Positions 17,340 to 26,302 of a DNA stretch of 52,111 nucleotides are shown piece by piece. Position numbers and translations under genes: made by a program. Source of the DNA: Tersicoccus solisilvae (lineage in GTDB: Bacteria; Actinomycetota; Actinomycetes; Actinomycetales; Micrococcaceae); the NCBI RefSeq assembly GCF_014643255.1, contig NZ_BMJI01000022.1, forward strand, positions 1-52,111, written 5' to 3'. Below the pieces are notes generated by a model. That model had not been told where the DNA came from, did no database searches, and was given only the letters and a program-made list of their open reading frames with translations. The first letter of the stretch is position 1; the number at the start of each line of letters is the position of its first letter.

Positions 17340-18014
17340 ATGTCCGAGCTCCCTCCCACCGATTCCCTGCCCGTGCTGGGCAGCCCGGACCGGGACGTCA
17401 GCGTCGAATCGCTCAAGGCCCTCGGCCACCCGATCCGCGTGCAGATCCTCAACGTGCTCAGCCAGTTCGGACCGCAGACGTCGAGTTCGCTGGCTCACCG
17501 GCTCGGCGGCACCAGCGGGTCGTTCAGCTACCACCTCCGCCAGCTGGCCAGGCACGACTTCATCCGGGAGCTCCCCGACCGGGGCAACGCGCGCGATCGC
17601 TGGTGGCAGCGCACGCCCGGCGGCGTCTCGGTGAACCCGCTGGCGGTGGCCGACAACCCCGCCGGGCTGGAGGCCGCCCGCGTGATCGTGCGCGAGTGGG
17701 GGCGCAACCGCGCCGAGCTCGTCGCCGACTTCGAGGAACGCGGCCACCGGGAGCTGCCTCGCCGCTGGTTCGACGCCAGCATCGTCGAGGCCGTGAACCT
17801 GCAGGTCGGCCTCGAGGAGCTCGAGGAGATCAACCGGGCGATCACGCGCGCCGTCGAGACCGCCGTCGCCCCCTATCGCAACCGGGAACCGGCCGAGGAC
17901 CGGCGAGCCGTCCAGCTCCAGTTCAGCCTGTTCCCGATTCTCGACGGCCAGTCCACCGGACCCGTCCCACCATCACCGCACCCTCACCACGACACGCCAG
18001 GAGAAGAACGATGA
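17340..18014 (+). CDS. ArsR-type helix-turn-helix transcriptional regulator
   Basis: 224 aa. A winged helix lies at about residues 21-80 (VESLKALGHPIRVQILNVLS, then TSSSLAHRLGGTSGSFSYHL), the ArsR/HTH_20 pattern. The C-terminal part is helical, with a conserved-looking ARVIVREWGRNRAELVADFE, as in actinobacterial regulators that sit beside MFS transporters or small proteins. No metal-binding cysteines are seen, so it is not a classical metal sensor. The stop overlaps the ATG of the following 70-aa gene by 4 nt. Confidence 0.82.
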   Translation: MSELPPTDSLPVLGSPDRDVSVESLKALGHPIRVQILNVLSQFGPQTSSSLAHRLGGTSGSFSYHLRQLARHDFIRELPDRGNARDRWWQRTPGGVSVNPLAVADNPAGLEAARVIVREWGRNRAELVADFEERGHRELPRRWFDASIVEAVNLQVGLEELEEINRAITRAVETAVAPYRNREPAEDRRAVQLQFSLFPILDGQSTGPVPPSPHPHHDTPGEER

Positions 18015-18223
18015 GCGCCCTGAACACCGCCGCCCTGATGACCGTCCGTCCCGCCGAGCCTCGCACGCGGCTGTCCCTGCTCGCCCGGCTCCGTCGGCCC
18101 ATGCCCATGAGCGCCAGCGCCGCCCGCCGCGAGCGCTACCTCCAGGACGTCCAGGACTTCCGCACCACCCACCGGGGCGACGTCCTCGTCACCGGCGGCA
18201 GCGCCTGGCCCGAGTTCGACTGA
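18011..18223 (+). CDS. Small basic protein coupled to the ArsR-type regulator
   Basis: 70 aa, not recognised. The ATG overlaps the regulator stop (ATGA). It is rich in Arg and Ala, with LRRPMPMSASAARRERYLQ in the middle and an acidic/aromatic end (GGSAWPEFD). There is no signal peptide or membrane segment. Co-transcription with the regulator is clear; function is unknown. Confidence 0.6.
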   Translation: MSALNTAALMTVRPAEPRTRLSLLARLRRPMPMSASAARRERYLQDVQDFRTTHRGDVLVTGGSAWPEFD

Positions 18224-18246
18224 CCGCGACCACGGTCTTCCCTGAC

Positions 18247-18282
18247 GACGGCGGCCCGCACCTCACGGGGCGGGCCGCCGTC
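18247..18282. terminator. Hairpin terminator between converging genes
   Basis: GACGGCGGCCCGC pairs with GCGGGCCGCCGTC (13 bp) around a 10-nt loop. It lies between the 70-aa gene and the opposing MFS gene and can serve both. Confidence 0.75.
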
Positions 18283-18304
18283 CTCGTCTGCCCGGGGACC
18301 GGCG

Positions 18305-19759
18305 TCAGCGTGAGTCGACCGCCGGCTGCTGCGCCGAGACCGGCGCGGCGATGTCCTCGAGCGACTTCCGCTCCGCGTCCACGCCGAGGACGATCTCCAC
18401 GACGCCCGCCGCGATCATCAGGCCGGCCCCGATGAAGTAACCGACCGCGACCGCACCGATCCCCTGTTCGACGAACTGGCCGAACAGCAGCGGCCCGATG
18501 ATGCCGCCCAGGCCGGTGCCCACCGCGTAGAAGAACGCGATGGCCATCGCCCGGGTCTCCATCGGGAAGATCTCGCTGACCGTGAGGTAGGCGGAGCTGG
18601 AGCCGGCCGAGGCGAAGAAGAAGACAATGCACCAGCACACGGTCAGGGCGACGGCGTCGAGGACCTTGGCCTGGAACAGCAGCCCGGTCACCACCAGCAG
18701 CAGCCCCGAGCCGATGTAGGTGCCGGAGATCATGGCGCGGCGCCCGAGGGTGTCGAACAGCCGGCCGAGGACGAGCGGACCGGCGAAGTTGCCCAGCGCG
18801 ATCGGCACCAGGTACCACGGGGCCGCGTCGCCGGGCACGCCGAGCAGCTTGGTCAGCACGAGCGCGTAGGTGAAGAAGACCGCGTTGTAGAGGAACGCCT
18901 GGCCGACGAAGAGGCTCAGCCCCAGCACCGAGCGCTTGGGGTACTGGCCGAAGGCGACCTTGATGATCGTCCCGAAGCCGGTCGAGTGGCGCTGGTGGAT
19001 GGTGAGCGTGTTCTCGACCGGCTCGAGATCCTTGCCGGTCTCGCGCTGCACCCGTTCCTCGATGCCGTCGACGAGTTCCTCCGCCTCGTCGTTGTGGCCG
19101 TGGATGAACATCCAGCGGGGCGACTCCGGGACGTGCCGCCGCACCAGCAGGATCACGAGGCCGAGCACCGCACCGAGGCCGAAGGCGAGTCGCCAGCCGA
19201 TGTCCGCGGCGAAGAAGCTCTCGTTGAGCAGGACCACGGAGAGCACCGCACCGGCGGCGGCGCCCAGCCAGTAGGACCCGTTGATGGCCAGGTCGACGAC
19301 ACCACGGTGGCGGGCCGGGATCAGCTCGTCGATGGCGGAGTTGATCGCCGCGTACTCGCCGCCGATGCCGGCACCCGTGAAGAACCGGCAGATGAAGAAG
19401 AAGATCGGGTTGAACGAGAAGGCCGTGGCCACCGTGGCGGCCAGATACAGCAACAGGGTGATCATGAAGAGGCGCTTGCGGCCCCACCGGTCGGTCAGGT
19501 AGCCGAACACGAGGGAACCGACGCACGCGCCCGTCACGTAGATGGCCGCCGCCAGGCCGATCTCCGCCGGTGTGAGGCCGAGACCGGAGGCGCCCTCGGT
19601 CAGCCGGTCGCTGATGGAGCCGATGATGGTGACCTCGAGCCCGTCGAGGATCCACACCGTCCCCAGGCCGACGACGATCATCCAGTGCCAGCCCGCCCAC
19701 GGCAGCCGATCCAGGCGGCCGGGAATGCGGGTGTCGATCGTCTCCAGCTGCTGCGCCAT
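18305..19759 (-). CDS. MFS transporter, metabolite:H+ symporter (SV2/sugar-porter-like)
   Basis: 484 aa with twelve predicted membrane segments. Diagnostic stretches are GYLTDRWGRKRLFMITLLLY (loop 2-3 motif A), FTGAGIGGEYAAINSAIDEL in helix 4, and LVRRHVPESPRWMFIHGHN before the central loop, where PESPRW is the sugar-porter motif. The class resembles YdfJ/SV2-like carriers of organic acids or sugars; the substrate is open. The ATG has AAGGGAG upstream, and a TATGCT -10 candidate sits at 19795-19800. It follows a second MFS gene but appears to have its own promoter. Confidence 0.88.
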   Translation of the reverse strand: MAQQLETIDTRIPGRLDRLPWAGWHWMIVVGLGTVWILDGLEVTIIGSISDRLTEGASGLGLTPAEIGLAAAIYVTGACVGSLVFGYLTDRWGRKRLFMITLLLYLAATVATAFSFNPIFFFICRFFTGAGIGGEYAAINSAIDELIPARHRGVVDLAINGSYWLGAAAGAVLSVVLLNESFFAADIGWRLAFGLGAVLGLVILLVRRHVPESPRWMFIHGHNDEAEELVDGIEERVQRETGKDLEPVENTLTIHQRHSTGFGTIIKVAFGQYPKRSVLGLSLFVGQAFLYNAVFFTYALVLTKLLGVPGDAAPWYLVPIALGNFAGPLVLGRLFDTLGRRAMISGTYIGSGLLLVVTGLLFQAKVLDAVALTVCWCIVFFFASAGSSSAYLTVSEIFPMETRAMAIAFFYAVGTGLGGIIGPLLFGQFVEQGIGAVAVGYFIGAGLMIAAGVVEIVLGVDAERKSLEDIAAPVSAQQPAVDSR

Positions 19760-19800
19760 CGGTAAGCTCCCTTGCGATTGCCGTCCTGTCCGGCAGCATA

Positions 19801-19822
19801 GACCCCCGCTGCGGGGCAGGTC
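19801..19822 (-). terminator. Short hairpin at the end of the second MFS gene
   Basis: GACC and CCCCG pair with CGGGG and GGTC across a 3-nt turn; the hairpin overlaps the stop of the gene ending at 19821. It precedes the TATGCT promoter candidate of the next gene. A weak terminator call. Confidence 0.35.
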
Positions 19823-21038
19823 AGCGGCCCGTCGCGCGCGTCGGGTCCTTCGGCAGCACGAGCAGCGCGAGGGCCATCGCGACGCCCGCGAGCCCGACGA
19901 CGAGCGCGGCCGTCCCGGACCAGCCCCACCAACCGAACAGCACACCGCCCAGCCAGCCGAACACGCTCGACCCGACGTAGTACGCCAGGTTGTACAGGGA
20001 CGTGGCCTGCGCCCGCCCGGTTCGTGCCCGGGCACCAGCCCAGCCGGACGCGACCGCGTGGGCGCCGAAGAAACCCGCCGTGAGCACGAGCACCCCGGTG
20101 AGGATGACCGGCAGCCACGGCGTCGCCGTCATCAGCACGCCGGCGATCAGCACCCCGGTCGCGCCGAGCAGGACGGGTCGGCGCCCGCGCGAGGCAGCCA
20201 GCCGTCCGGCCAGGGGCGAGGAGACGGTGCCGGCGAGGTAGGCGACGAAGATCGCGCTGATCACGGCGTGCGGCAGGTGCCACGGCGGCCCCTCGAGCCG
20301 GAAGCCGAGATAGTTGTAGACGGCGACGAACCCGCCCATCAGCAGCATGCCCTGCGCGAAGACCGCGAGCATCCGGGGGTTGCGCAGGTGCATCAGCAGC
20401 AGGGCGAGGCCGCCCTCGTCCCGGTCCGCCCGACGGGACGGGACGAAGCCCCGCGGCGTCGGGGCGAGCAGGACGAATCCGACGGCGGCGACGGCGGCCA
20501 GCACGGACACCGTCAGCATCCCCGCCCGCCAGCCGAGCCACTCACCCAGGGGACCGGCGACGATCCGGCCGAGCAGACCGCCGACCGTGGTGCCCGCGAC
20601 GTAGGTCCCCGCCGCGAGCGCCGCGTGGAACGGGTGGATCTCCTCGCTCAGATAGGCGATGGCGAGCGCCGGCACCCCGCCGAGCGCGACGCCCTCGAGC
20701 ACGCGCAGGGTCAGCAGCACCCCGTAGTCGGGAGTGACCGCGACGGCGAGACCGAGCGCGGTGGCGAGCACGATGGCGACGCGCATCGTCTGCACCCGGC
20801 CGAAGCGGTCGGCCACGAACGACCACACGACGACGGAGAGGGCCAGCCCCGCGGTGGCGGCCGAGATCGTCAATCCGGCGTCGGAGGCGCCGATCCGCAG
20901 GTCCGCGGCGATCAGCGGGAGCACGCCCTGCGGGGAGTAGAGCTGCGCGAAGGTGACCACGCCCGCGCAGGCCAGGGCGGCGATGACGCGCCGGTAGCCG
21001 GGGCTGCCTCGTCGGTAGCCGGCGAACTCAGCGGTCAT
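19821..21038 (-). CDS. MFS transporter, drug/metabolite exporter (YnfM-like)
   Basis: 405 aa, twelve hydrophobic segments, little loop sequence. TFAQLYSPQGVLPLIAADL near the N-terminus, SFVADRFGRVQTMRVAIVLA and LRVLEGVALGGVPALAIAYL are typical of the YnfM/arabinose-efflux branch. The Arg-rich motif A is VADRFGR. The substrate is not predictable. It is divergent from the phosphomannomutase gene at 21137, with a 98-bp shared control region. Confidence 0.86.
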   Translation of the reverse strand: MTAEFAGYRRGSPGYRRVIAALACAGVVTFAQLYSPQGVLPLIAADLRIGASDAGLTISAATAGLALSVVVWSFVADRFGRVQTMRVAIVLATALGLAVAVTPDYGVLLTLRVLEGVALGGVPALAIAYLSEEIHPFHAALAAGTYVAGTTVGGLLGRIVAGPLGEWLGWRAGMLTVSVLAAVAAVGFVLLAPTPRGFVPSRRADRDEGGLALLLMHLRNPRMLAVFAQGMLLMGGFVAVYNYLGFRLEGPPWHLPHAVISAIFVAYLAGTVSSPLAGRLAASRGRRPVLLGATGVLIAGVLMTATPWLPVILTGVLVLTAGFFGAHAVASGWAGARARTGRAQATSLYNLAYYVGSSVFGWLGGVLFGWWGWSGTAALVVGLAGVAMALALLVLPKDPTRATGR

Positions 21039-21124
21039 CGGTCCTGCTCACGCGTTCACGGTAGCCCGGCGGCCCACCGGGACCGGCCGACGCCGTCACG
21101 TCCGGCCGCAGCCGCGGCGTTGGT

Positions 21125-21130
21125 TACCCT
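21125..21130 (+). promoter_or_regulatory. -10 box of leaderless phosphomannomutase promoter
   Basis: TACCCT followed by TGTCGC and then the GTG at 21137; no ribosome-binding site lies upstream of the GTG. No clear -35. Confidence 0.45.
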
Positions 21131-21136
21131 TGTCGC

Positions 21137-22573
21137 GTGACCCACCAGACTCCCGTGAATCAGCAGCCGTCCGAGACCATCGACCTGACCGCGTCGTTCA
21201 AGGCCTACGACGTGCGCGGCATCGTCGGCGAGACCATCACGGAGCAGACGGTGCGGGCCACGGGCGCCGCCTTCGTCGACGTCCTCGACCTGGCCGGGCA
21301 GACCGTCCTGGTCGGCGGCGACATGCGCCCCTCCTCCCCCGCCTTCGCGAAGGCGTTCGCCGCGGGAGCGGCCGCCCGTGGCGCCGACGTGCAGCTGCTC
21401 GACCTGATCTCCACCGACGAGCTGTACTTCGCCTGCGGGACGAAGGACGCCGCCGGGGTCACGTTCACCGCCTCGCACAACCCCGCCGAGTACAACGGCA
21501 TCAAGATGTCCCGGGCCGGCGCGGTCCCGGTGTCCTCGGAGTCGGGTCTGAACGAGATCCGCGAGGCGGCGGAGCGGTACCTGGCGGCCGGCGATGTCGA
21601 GCCGGCCGCTCGACGCGGCACCATCGGAGTCACGGACGTCCTCGCCGACTACGCCGCCTACCTGCGCTCCCTCGTCGACCTGACCGGCATCCGGCCGCTG
21701 AAGGTCGTCGTCGACGCGGGCAACGGCATGGCGGGGATGACGACGCCGGCCGTGCTCGGGGACGCGATCCTGCCGGCCCTGCCGCTGACCATCGTGCCGC
21801 TCTACTTCGAGCTCGACGGCAGCTTCCCGAACCACCCGGCCAACCCGCTCGAGCCGGAGAACCTGCGGGACCTGCAGGCCGCCGTCGTCGAGCACGGCGC
21901 CGACCTGGGCCTGGCGTTCGACGGCGACGCCGACCGCTGCTTCGTCATCGACGAGAAGGGTGAGCCCGTCTCGCCGTCGGCGGTCACCGGTCTGGTCGCC
22001 AAGCGTGAGATCGCCCGGGCGCAGGCCGCCGGCGAGGAGCACCCCGTCATCATCCACAACCTGATCACCTCGCGCGCGGTGCCGGAGCTGGTCGAACGCG
22101 AGGGCGGCCGGCCGGTGCGCACCCGGGTGGGGCATTCGTTCATCAAGGCCGTGATGGCGACCGAGGGGGCCGTCTTCGGCGGCGAGCACTCGGCGCACTA
22201 CTACTTCCGCGACTTCTTCAACGCCGACACCGGCATGCTCGCGGCCATGCACGTCCTCGCGGCGCTCGGCGAGCAGGACCGCCCGCTCTCGGAGCTCGGC
22301 GCCGAGTACGAGCCCTACGTCTCCTCCGGGGAGATCAACTCGACGGTCGAGGACAAGGCCGGGGCCGTGGACCGGGTCCGGGCGGACGTCGCCGGCGACG
22401 ACGTCGTCATCGACGAACTCGACGGCACCACCTTCAGCGCGGCCGACGGCTCCTGGTGGTTCAACCTGCGCCCGTCCAACACGGAGCCCTTCCTGCGGTA
22501 CAACGGGGAGGCCGCCGACCGGGCGCTGATGGAGCGGATCCGGGACCGGGTGCTGGCCCTCGTCCGGGCGTAG
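21137..22573 (+). CDS. manB: Phosphomannomutase / phosphoglucomutase
   Basis: 478 aa, the usual size. The enzyme interconverts hexose 6- and 1-phosphates, feeding GDP-mannose or UDP-glucose synthesis. The phosphoserine loop TFTASHNPAEYNGIK has S113; the Mg2+ loop LAFDGDADRC has D262, D264 and D266; the sugar-binding GGEHSAHYYFRDF is present; the C-terminal phosphate loop reads RPSNTEPF. The start is GTG (MTHQTPVNQQ). It stands alone. Because envelope mannosyl/glycosyltransferases lie further on, a role in supplying sugar donors is plausible but not shown. Confidence 0.93.
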   Translation: MTHQTPVNQQPSETIDLTASFKAYDVRGIVGETITEQTVRATGAAFVDVLDLAGQTVLVGGDMRPSSPAFAKAFAAGAAARGADVQLLDLISTDELYFACGTKDAAGVTFTASHNPAEYNGIKMSRAGAVPVSSESGLNEIREAAERYLAAGDVEPAARRGTIGVTDVLADYAAYLRSLVDLTGIRPLKVVVDAGNGMAGMTTPAVLGDAILPALPLTIVPLYFELDGSFPNHPANPLEPENLRDLQAAVVEHGADLGLAFDGDADRCFVIDEKGEPVSPSAVTGLVAKREIARAQAAGEEHPVIIHNLITSRAVPELVEREGGRPVRTRVGHSFIKAVMATEGAVFGGEHSAHYYFRDFFNADTGMLAAMHVLAALGEQDRPLSELGAEYEPYVSSGEINSTVEDKAGAVDRVRADVAGDDVVIDELDGTTFSAADGSWWFNLRPSNTEPFLRYNGEAADRALMERIRDRVLALVRA

Positions 22574-22648
22574 CGCCGCCCGGGGCTCGCCGGGCACCGG
22601 GGCTGTCCGGGGACCGTCCGGGCACCGGCGTCCCGCGTGACCGCGAGT

Positions 22649-22705
22649 GGGACCGTTCTTGACGTCGGCGCGGTTTCTTCCCGGCGCAACAGCAACAACG
22701 GTCCC
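22649..22705. repeat. 57-bp palindromic element, copy 1
   Basis: Bounded by GGGACCGTT (22649-22657) and AACGGTCCC (22697-22705). It shares GGGACCGTTCTTG at the left and GCAACAACGGTCCCGATC at the right with copy 2, has the same length and orientation, and differs in the middle. It lies downstream of the nuclease gene stop. Confidence 0.8.
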
Positions 22706-22729
22706 GATCACGCCGGTCGACCCGATCCG

Positions 22730-23659
22730 TCAGGCCGCTGCGGCCGCCAGAGCGGTCAGCAGCAGCCGGCGCAGCGCATCGGATCGACCGGTGACGTCGG
22801 GCCAGCCGATGCGGATGACCCGCCACCCGGCGTTGACCAGGGCTTTCTCCCGCCGTCGTTCCTCGTAGAGGGCCTCCGCGGTGGGCCGGTAGTCGAAGTA
22901 CTTCCCGCGGCCGTCGAACTCGAGGACGAGGCGGCGGTCCGGCCACGCGAAGTCGACCCGGTGATCGCCGATGGCGGTCGTGATCCAGTACTGGCTGATC
23001 GGCAGGGGCACCGCCCACTCGTGCAGGAGCACCCGGGTCAGGGTCTCACCCGCGGACTCGGATGCCGGGTCCAGCCGATCGAGCACTCGGGCCAGACGTC
23101 GCACGCCGGGGCGGCCGGGGTTCTCGGCGATCCAGGACCGGAGCGCGTCCGTGTCCAGGCCCTGCGCCGCCACCTGATCGGCGATGACGAGCGCGCCGCG
23201 ATGGGTGAGCGTGGCCGCGGTGTCGCGCACCAGGTCTTCCGGTCCGGTGACCCGAACGCCCTGGATCGTTCGCGCGTCGCTCAGTCGGACCGGGCTCCGG
23301 TGGTGGACGATGCCGCTGCGCGGCCCACGTCCGCCGTGTTGGGTAGCCGGCCGGAGATGCACGTCCGCCGGGATCGCCAGGAGGTCGAGGCCCGACAGGA
23401 CGGCGGCCGACTGGTGGCTGACCGTCGTCGATGCTGGCAGGGGCAGCCCGACGGCGTAGACACGGACGAGGTAGCGGTGCTCAGGGCTCAGCCGTTGCCA
23501 CCGCTCGTCGGCGATGTACCAGCCACGCCGCACTCGGCGCAGGACCCCGCTCTCCACCAGCCTCCCCACACGGCCCGGAGAACACCCCGCCAACTCGAGT
23601 GACCTCAGCGACCGCAGTCCCAGATCGGTTGCCGAAGGGACCGGCCGACGTTCTCGCAT
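22730..23659 (-). CDS. DUF559 nuclease with AbiEi-like N-terminal domain
   Basis: 309 aa. The N-terminal two thirds resemble the AbiEi antitoxin-like family (LVESGVLRRVRRGWYIADER, with a winged helix at about 20-70, then LPASTTVSHQSAAVLSGLDL). The C-terminal part is a DUF559/Vsr-type PD-(D/E)xK domain: HRVDFAWPDRRLVLEFDGRG gives the D...ExD core, followed by YEERRREKALVNAGWRVIRI. Such proteins are common in actinobacteria and their role is unsettled. The ATG (MRERRPVPSATDLG) is preferred over upstream starts; a GACAGT hexamer lies 6 nt before it. The gene is bracketed by two copies of a 57-bp palindrome. Confidence 0.8.
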   Translation of the reverse strand: MRERRPVPSATDLGLRSLRSLELAGCSPGRVGRLVESGVLRRVRRGWYIADERWQRLSPEHRYLVRVYAVGLPLPASTTVSHQSAAVLSGLDLLAIPADVHLRPATQHGGRGPRSGIVHHRSPVRLSDARTIQGVRVTGPEDLVRDTAATLTHRGALVIADQVAAQGLDTDALRSWIAENPGRPGVRRLARVLDRLDPASESAGETLTRVLLHEWAVPLPISQYWITTAIGDHRVDFAWPDRRLVLEFDGRGKYFDYRPTAEALYEERRREKALVNAGWRVIRIGWPDVTGRSDALRRLLLTALAAAAA

Positions 23660-23777
23660 GCCGCTACTGTCGCAGTCCGGCGAGCGCGTGGACAGGCCCG
23701 AGCGCTGCCTGTGGACAACCACGAGTTCCGGCCGGGCGCACTGACGCGGCACCGCCACCATGCGACGTGCCGCCGTC

Positions 23778-23834
23778 GGGACCGTTCTTGCTACTGCGCC
23801 GCGAACTACCCGCGCCAACGGCAACAACGGTCCC
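23778..23834. repeat. 57-bp palindromic element, copy 2
   Basis: Bounded by GGGACCGTT (23778-23786) and AACGGTCCC (23826-23834). Same orientation and exact length as copy 1, 1129 bp away, lying upstream of the nuclease gene and downstream of pckG. The central 25 or so bases differ from copy 1 while both keep the outer arms. Confidence 0.8.
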
Positions 23835-23902
23835 GATCGCGGTCAAGAGCAGCTCCCGAACGGGGAGCAACGGGGCCGCCGCCACACACGGAGCCGGTGC
23901 CG

Positions 23903-25771
23903 TCAGACCTCCAGGCGGACCTCCAGCCGGTGGTACTGGCGCACCATCTCCGGCGGCAGCGAGTCGTGCAGCACGTTGAACCACTGGTGGATGCCCGGCA
24001 GCTCGCGCCGCCACTCCTCGACGTCCACCTTCAGGGCGTCGCCGAGCTGCTGGTCGGAGATGTCCAGGCCGGTGAGGTCGAGATCCTCCGGGCGGGGCAC
24101 GATGCCGATCGGCGTCTGCTCGCCCTGGGCCTCGCCCTCGAGTCGGCCGACGATCCACTTGAGCACCCGCGAGTTCTCCCCGAAGCCGGGCCAGGCGAAC
24201 GCGCCGTCGCGGTCCCGTCGGAACCAGTTGACGTAGAAGATCGTCGGCATGTGCCCGGCGTGGGCCTTGCCGAGCTTGACCCAGTGCGCCAGGTAGTCGC
24301 CGGCGTTGTAGCCGATGAACGGCAGCATCGCCATCGGGTCGCGGCGGACGACGCCGACGGCTCCCGATGCCGCCGCGGTCGTCTCCGAGGACAGCGTCGC
24401 GCCCTCGAACACGCCGTGCTCCCAGTCGAACGACTCGTGCACCAGCGGCACCGTCGTCTTGCGCCGGCCGCCGAAGATGATGGCCGACAGCGGCACGCCG
24501 TCCGGATCGTCGTACTCGGGGGCGAGGATGTCGACCTGCTTGATCGGCGTGCAGAACCGCGAGTTCGGGTGCGCGGCGGGGTTTTTCGACGCCGGGGTCC
24601 ACGAGCGGCCACGCCAGTCGGTCAGGTGGGCGGGAACCTCGTCCGTCATGCCCTCCCACCACACGCCGCCGTCGTCGGTCAGCGCGACGTTGGTGAAGAT
24701 GGTGTTGCCCTTCGCCACGGCGCGCATCGCGTTCGGGTTGGTGGACCAGCCGGTGCCCGGGGCGACGCCGAAGAGGCCGGCCTCCGGGTTGACGACCCGC
24801 AGGGTGCCCGCGTCGTCGAAGCGCATCCAGGCGATGTCGTCGCCCACCATCTCGGCCTTCCAGCCCTCGATGGTCGGCTCGATCATCGCGAAGTTCGTCT
24901 TGCCGCACGCCGACGGGAAGGCGCCGGCCACGTAGTGCGCGCGGTCCTGCGGGTCGGTGATCTTCAGGACGAGCATGTGTTCGGCCAGCCAGCCCTCGTC
25001 GTGGGCGATGGCCGAGGCGATGCGCAGCGCGTAGCACTTCTTGCCCAGCAGGGCGTTGCCGCCGTAGCCGGATCCGTACGACCAGATGGCCCGGTCCTCG
25101 GGGAACTGGACGATGTACTTGGTCTCGTTGCAGGGCCACGGGACGTCGGCCTGGCCGTCGTCCAGCGGGAAGCCGAGCGAGTGCAGCGCCTCCACGAAGA
25201 ACGCGTCGGTCGCGGTCATCTTCTCGAGCACCGCGGAGCCGATGGTCGCCATGATGCGCATCGAGCACACGACGTAGGGGCTGTCGGTGACCTCGACGCC
25301 GAACTTCGGGTCGGTCGCCTCGAGGCTGCCCATCACGAAGGGGATGACGTGCATGGTGCGGCCATGCATGCTGCCCCGGTAGAGGTCACGCAGGGTCGCC
25401 TTCATCTCCTGGGGGTCCATCCAGTTGTTGGTGGGCCCGGCGCCGCGCTCCTCCTGCGAGCAGATGAAGGTCTGCTCCTCGACGCGCGCGACGTCCTCGG
25501 GGTCGGAGAACGCGGCGAAGGAGTTGGGGAACTTGTCCTCGGCGAGCCGCACCAGGGTGCCGGCCTCGACCATCTCGTCGGTCAGCCGGGTCCATTCCGC
25601 CTCGCTGCCGTCGACCCACACCAGCTGGTCCGGCTCCGTCAGGTCGGCGACCTCACGCACCCAGGCGAGCAGCCGGGCGTGAGTGGTCGGCGCGTTCTCG
25701 AGCGCGTTCCTCACGGCGGAGTTCGCACCGCTCGGACTCGTCGTGCTCGTGTCCTGAACCGTACCGGCCAT
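23903..25771 (-). CDS. pckG: Phosphoenolpyruvate carboxykinase (GTP)
   Basis: 622 aa, the normal size of the GTP-dependent enzyme (oxaloacetate + GTP to PEP, gluconeogenesis). The kinase loop FPSACGKTN has C289 and K291; [20 protein letters not shown] and [20 protein letters not shown] (with the following RVLKWI) are family signatures. It starts at the ATG (MAGTVQDT) preceded by GAAGGGAAA. It stands alone; the neighbouring nuclease cassette ends 69 bp downstream. A CRP/GlxR-like site lies about 140 bp upstream. Confidence 0.96.
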   Translation of the reverse strand: MAGTVQDTSTTSPSGANSAVRNALENAPTTHARLLAWVREVADLTEPDQLVWVDGSEAEWTRLTDEMVEAGTLVRLAEDKFPNSFAAFSDPEDVARVEEQTFICSQEERGAGPTNNWMDPQEMKATLRDLYRGSMHGRTMHVIPFVMGSLEATDPKFGVEVTDSPYVVCSMRIMATIGSAVLEKMTATDAFFVEALHSLGFPLDDGQADVPWPCNETKYIVQFPEDRAIWSYGSGYGGNALLGKKCYALRIASAIAHDEGWLAEHMLVLKITDPQDRAHYVAGAFPSACGKTNFAMIEPTIEGWKAEMVGDDIAWMRFDDAGTLRVVNPEAGLFGVAPGTGWSTNPNAMRAVAKGNTIFTNVALTDDGGVWWEGMTDEVPAHLTDWRGRSWTPASKNPAAHPNSRFCTPIKQVDILAPEYDDPDGVPLSAIIFGGRRKTTVPLVHESFDWEHGVFEGATLSSETTAAASGAVGVVRRDPMAMLPFIGYNAGDYLAHWVKLGKAHAGHMPTIFYVNWFRRDRDGAFAWPGFGENSRVLKWIVGRLEGEAQGEQTPIGIVPRPEDLDLTGLDISDQQLGDALKVDVEEWRRELPGIHQWFNVLHDSLPPEMVRQYHRLEVRLEV

Positions 25772-25893
25772 GGCGTTTCCCTTCGTTGGGATCTGGGGTG
25801 ACCTCATCGTAGGGGGAGCCCTGCATCGCGTCCCCCGGTCGCGACATCGCGGCGGGACCGTCACCGGCGTGCCGACGCGCCGTCGCTAGGGCG

Positions 25894-25935
25894 AGCGTAC
25901 GGGCCGGTGATCCAGGTCACGTAGACCGGTATAGT
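25894..25935. promoter_or_regulatory. CRP/GlxR-like site between pckG and tRNA-Arg
   Basis: GTGATCCAGGTCAC (25907-25920) fits GTGA-N6-TCAC. On the minus strand a TACGCT -10 candidate (25894-25899) lies beside it, toward pckG. On the plus strand TATAGT (25930-25935) lies 17 bp from GTGATC. Which direction it controls cannot be decided by eye. The rest of the 312-bp gap between pckG and tRNA-Arg holds the tRNA promoter and no gene. Confidence 0.4.
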
Positions 25936-25995
25936 CGTGTGACACGGATCGCGTCTCCGGTCGTCCTCCGCCGACGTCGCCGGTCGCCCGCGGAT

Positions 25996-26024
25996 TTGGG
26001 CGCTCGTCGGCCCCGGTGTATGGT
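25996..26024 (+). promoter_or_regulatory. Promoter of tRNA-Arg(ACG)
   Basis: -35 TTGGGC (25996-26001) and -10 TATGGT (26019-26024) with a 17-bp spacer, about 60 bp before the mature tRNA. Confidence 0.5.
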
Positions 26025-26083
26025 TTTACCCGGCCCGTTCGCCGTTTCCCACTCCCGAGTGACGACGTGCGAGTGACGGCCAG

Positions 26084-26159
26084 GCGCCCGTAGCTCAACG
26101 GATAGAGCATCTGACTACGGATCAGAAGGTTGGGGGTTCGAATCCCTTCGGGCGCACCA
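26084..26159 (+). tRNA. tRNA-Arg (anticodon ACG)
   Basis: 76 nt. Acceptor GCGCCCG pairs with CGGGCGC; the anticodon ACG is at 26117-26119 inside CTGACTACGGATCAG; T loop GGTTCGAATCC; the CCA end is encoded (26157-26159). Confidence 0.97.
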
Positions 26160-26161
26160 CT

Positions 26162-26199
26162 GACAGCAGCCCCGGTCCTCGTGGACCGGGGCTGCTGTC
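26162..26199 (+). terminator. Terminator after tRNA-Arg
   Basis: A perfect 17-bp stem, GACAGCAGCCCCGGTCC against its complement, with loop TCGT, followed by GTTT. It starts 2 nt after the tRNA CCA end. Confidence 0.88.
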
Positions 26200-26302
26200 G
26201 TTTCCGGGAGCGATCCGGGAATGTCTGCGCACGCGCCCCGCTTGGCACCGGTGAGGGCGGGCCGGCCGGCCCGCCCGCCGCGACACGGAAGGCGCGTCAC
26301 CC

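Noticed and set aside
24031-24612. Second frame on the minus strand inside pckG
   Set aside because: Arg/Ser-rich shadow frame; pckG is intact and uninterrupted.
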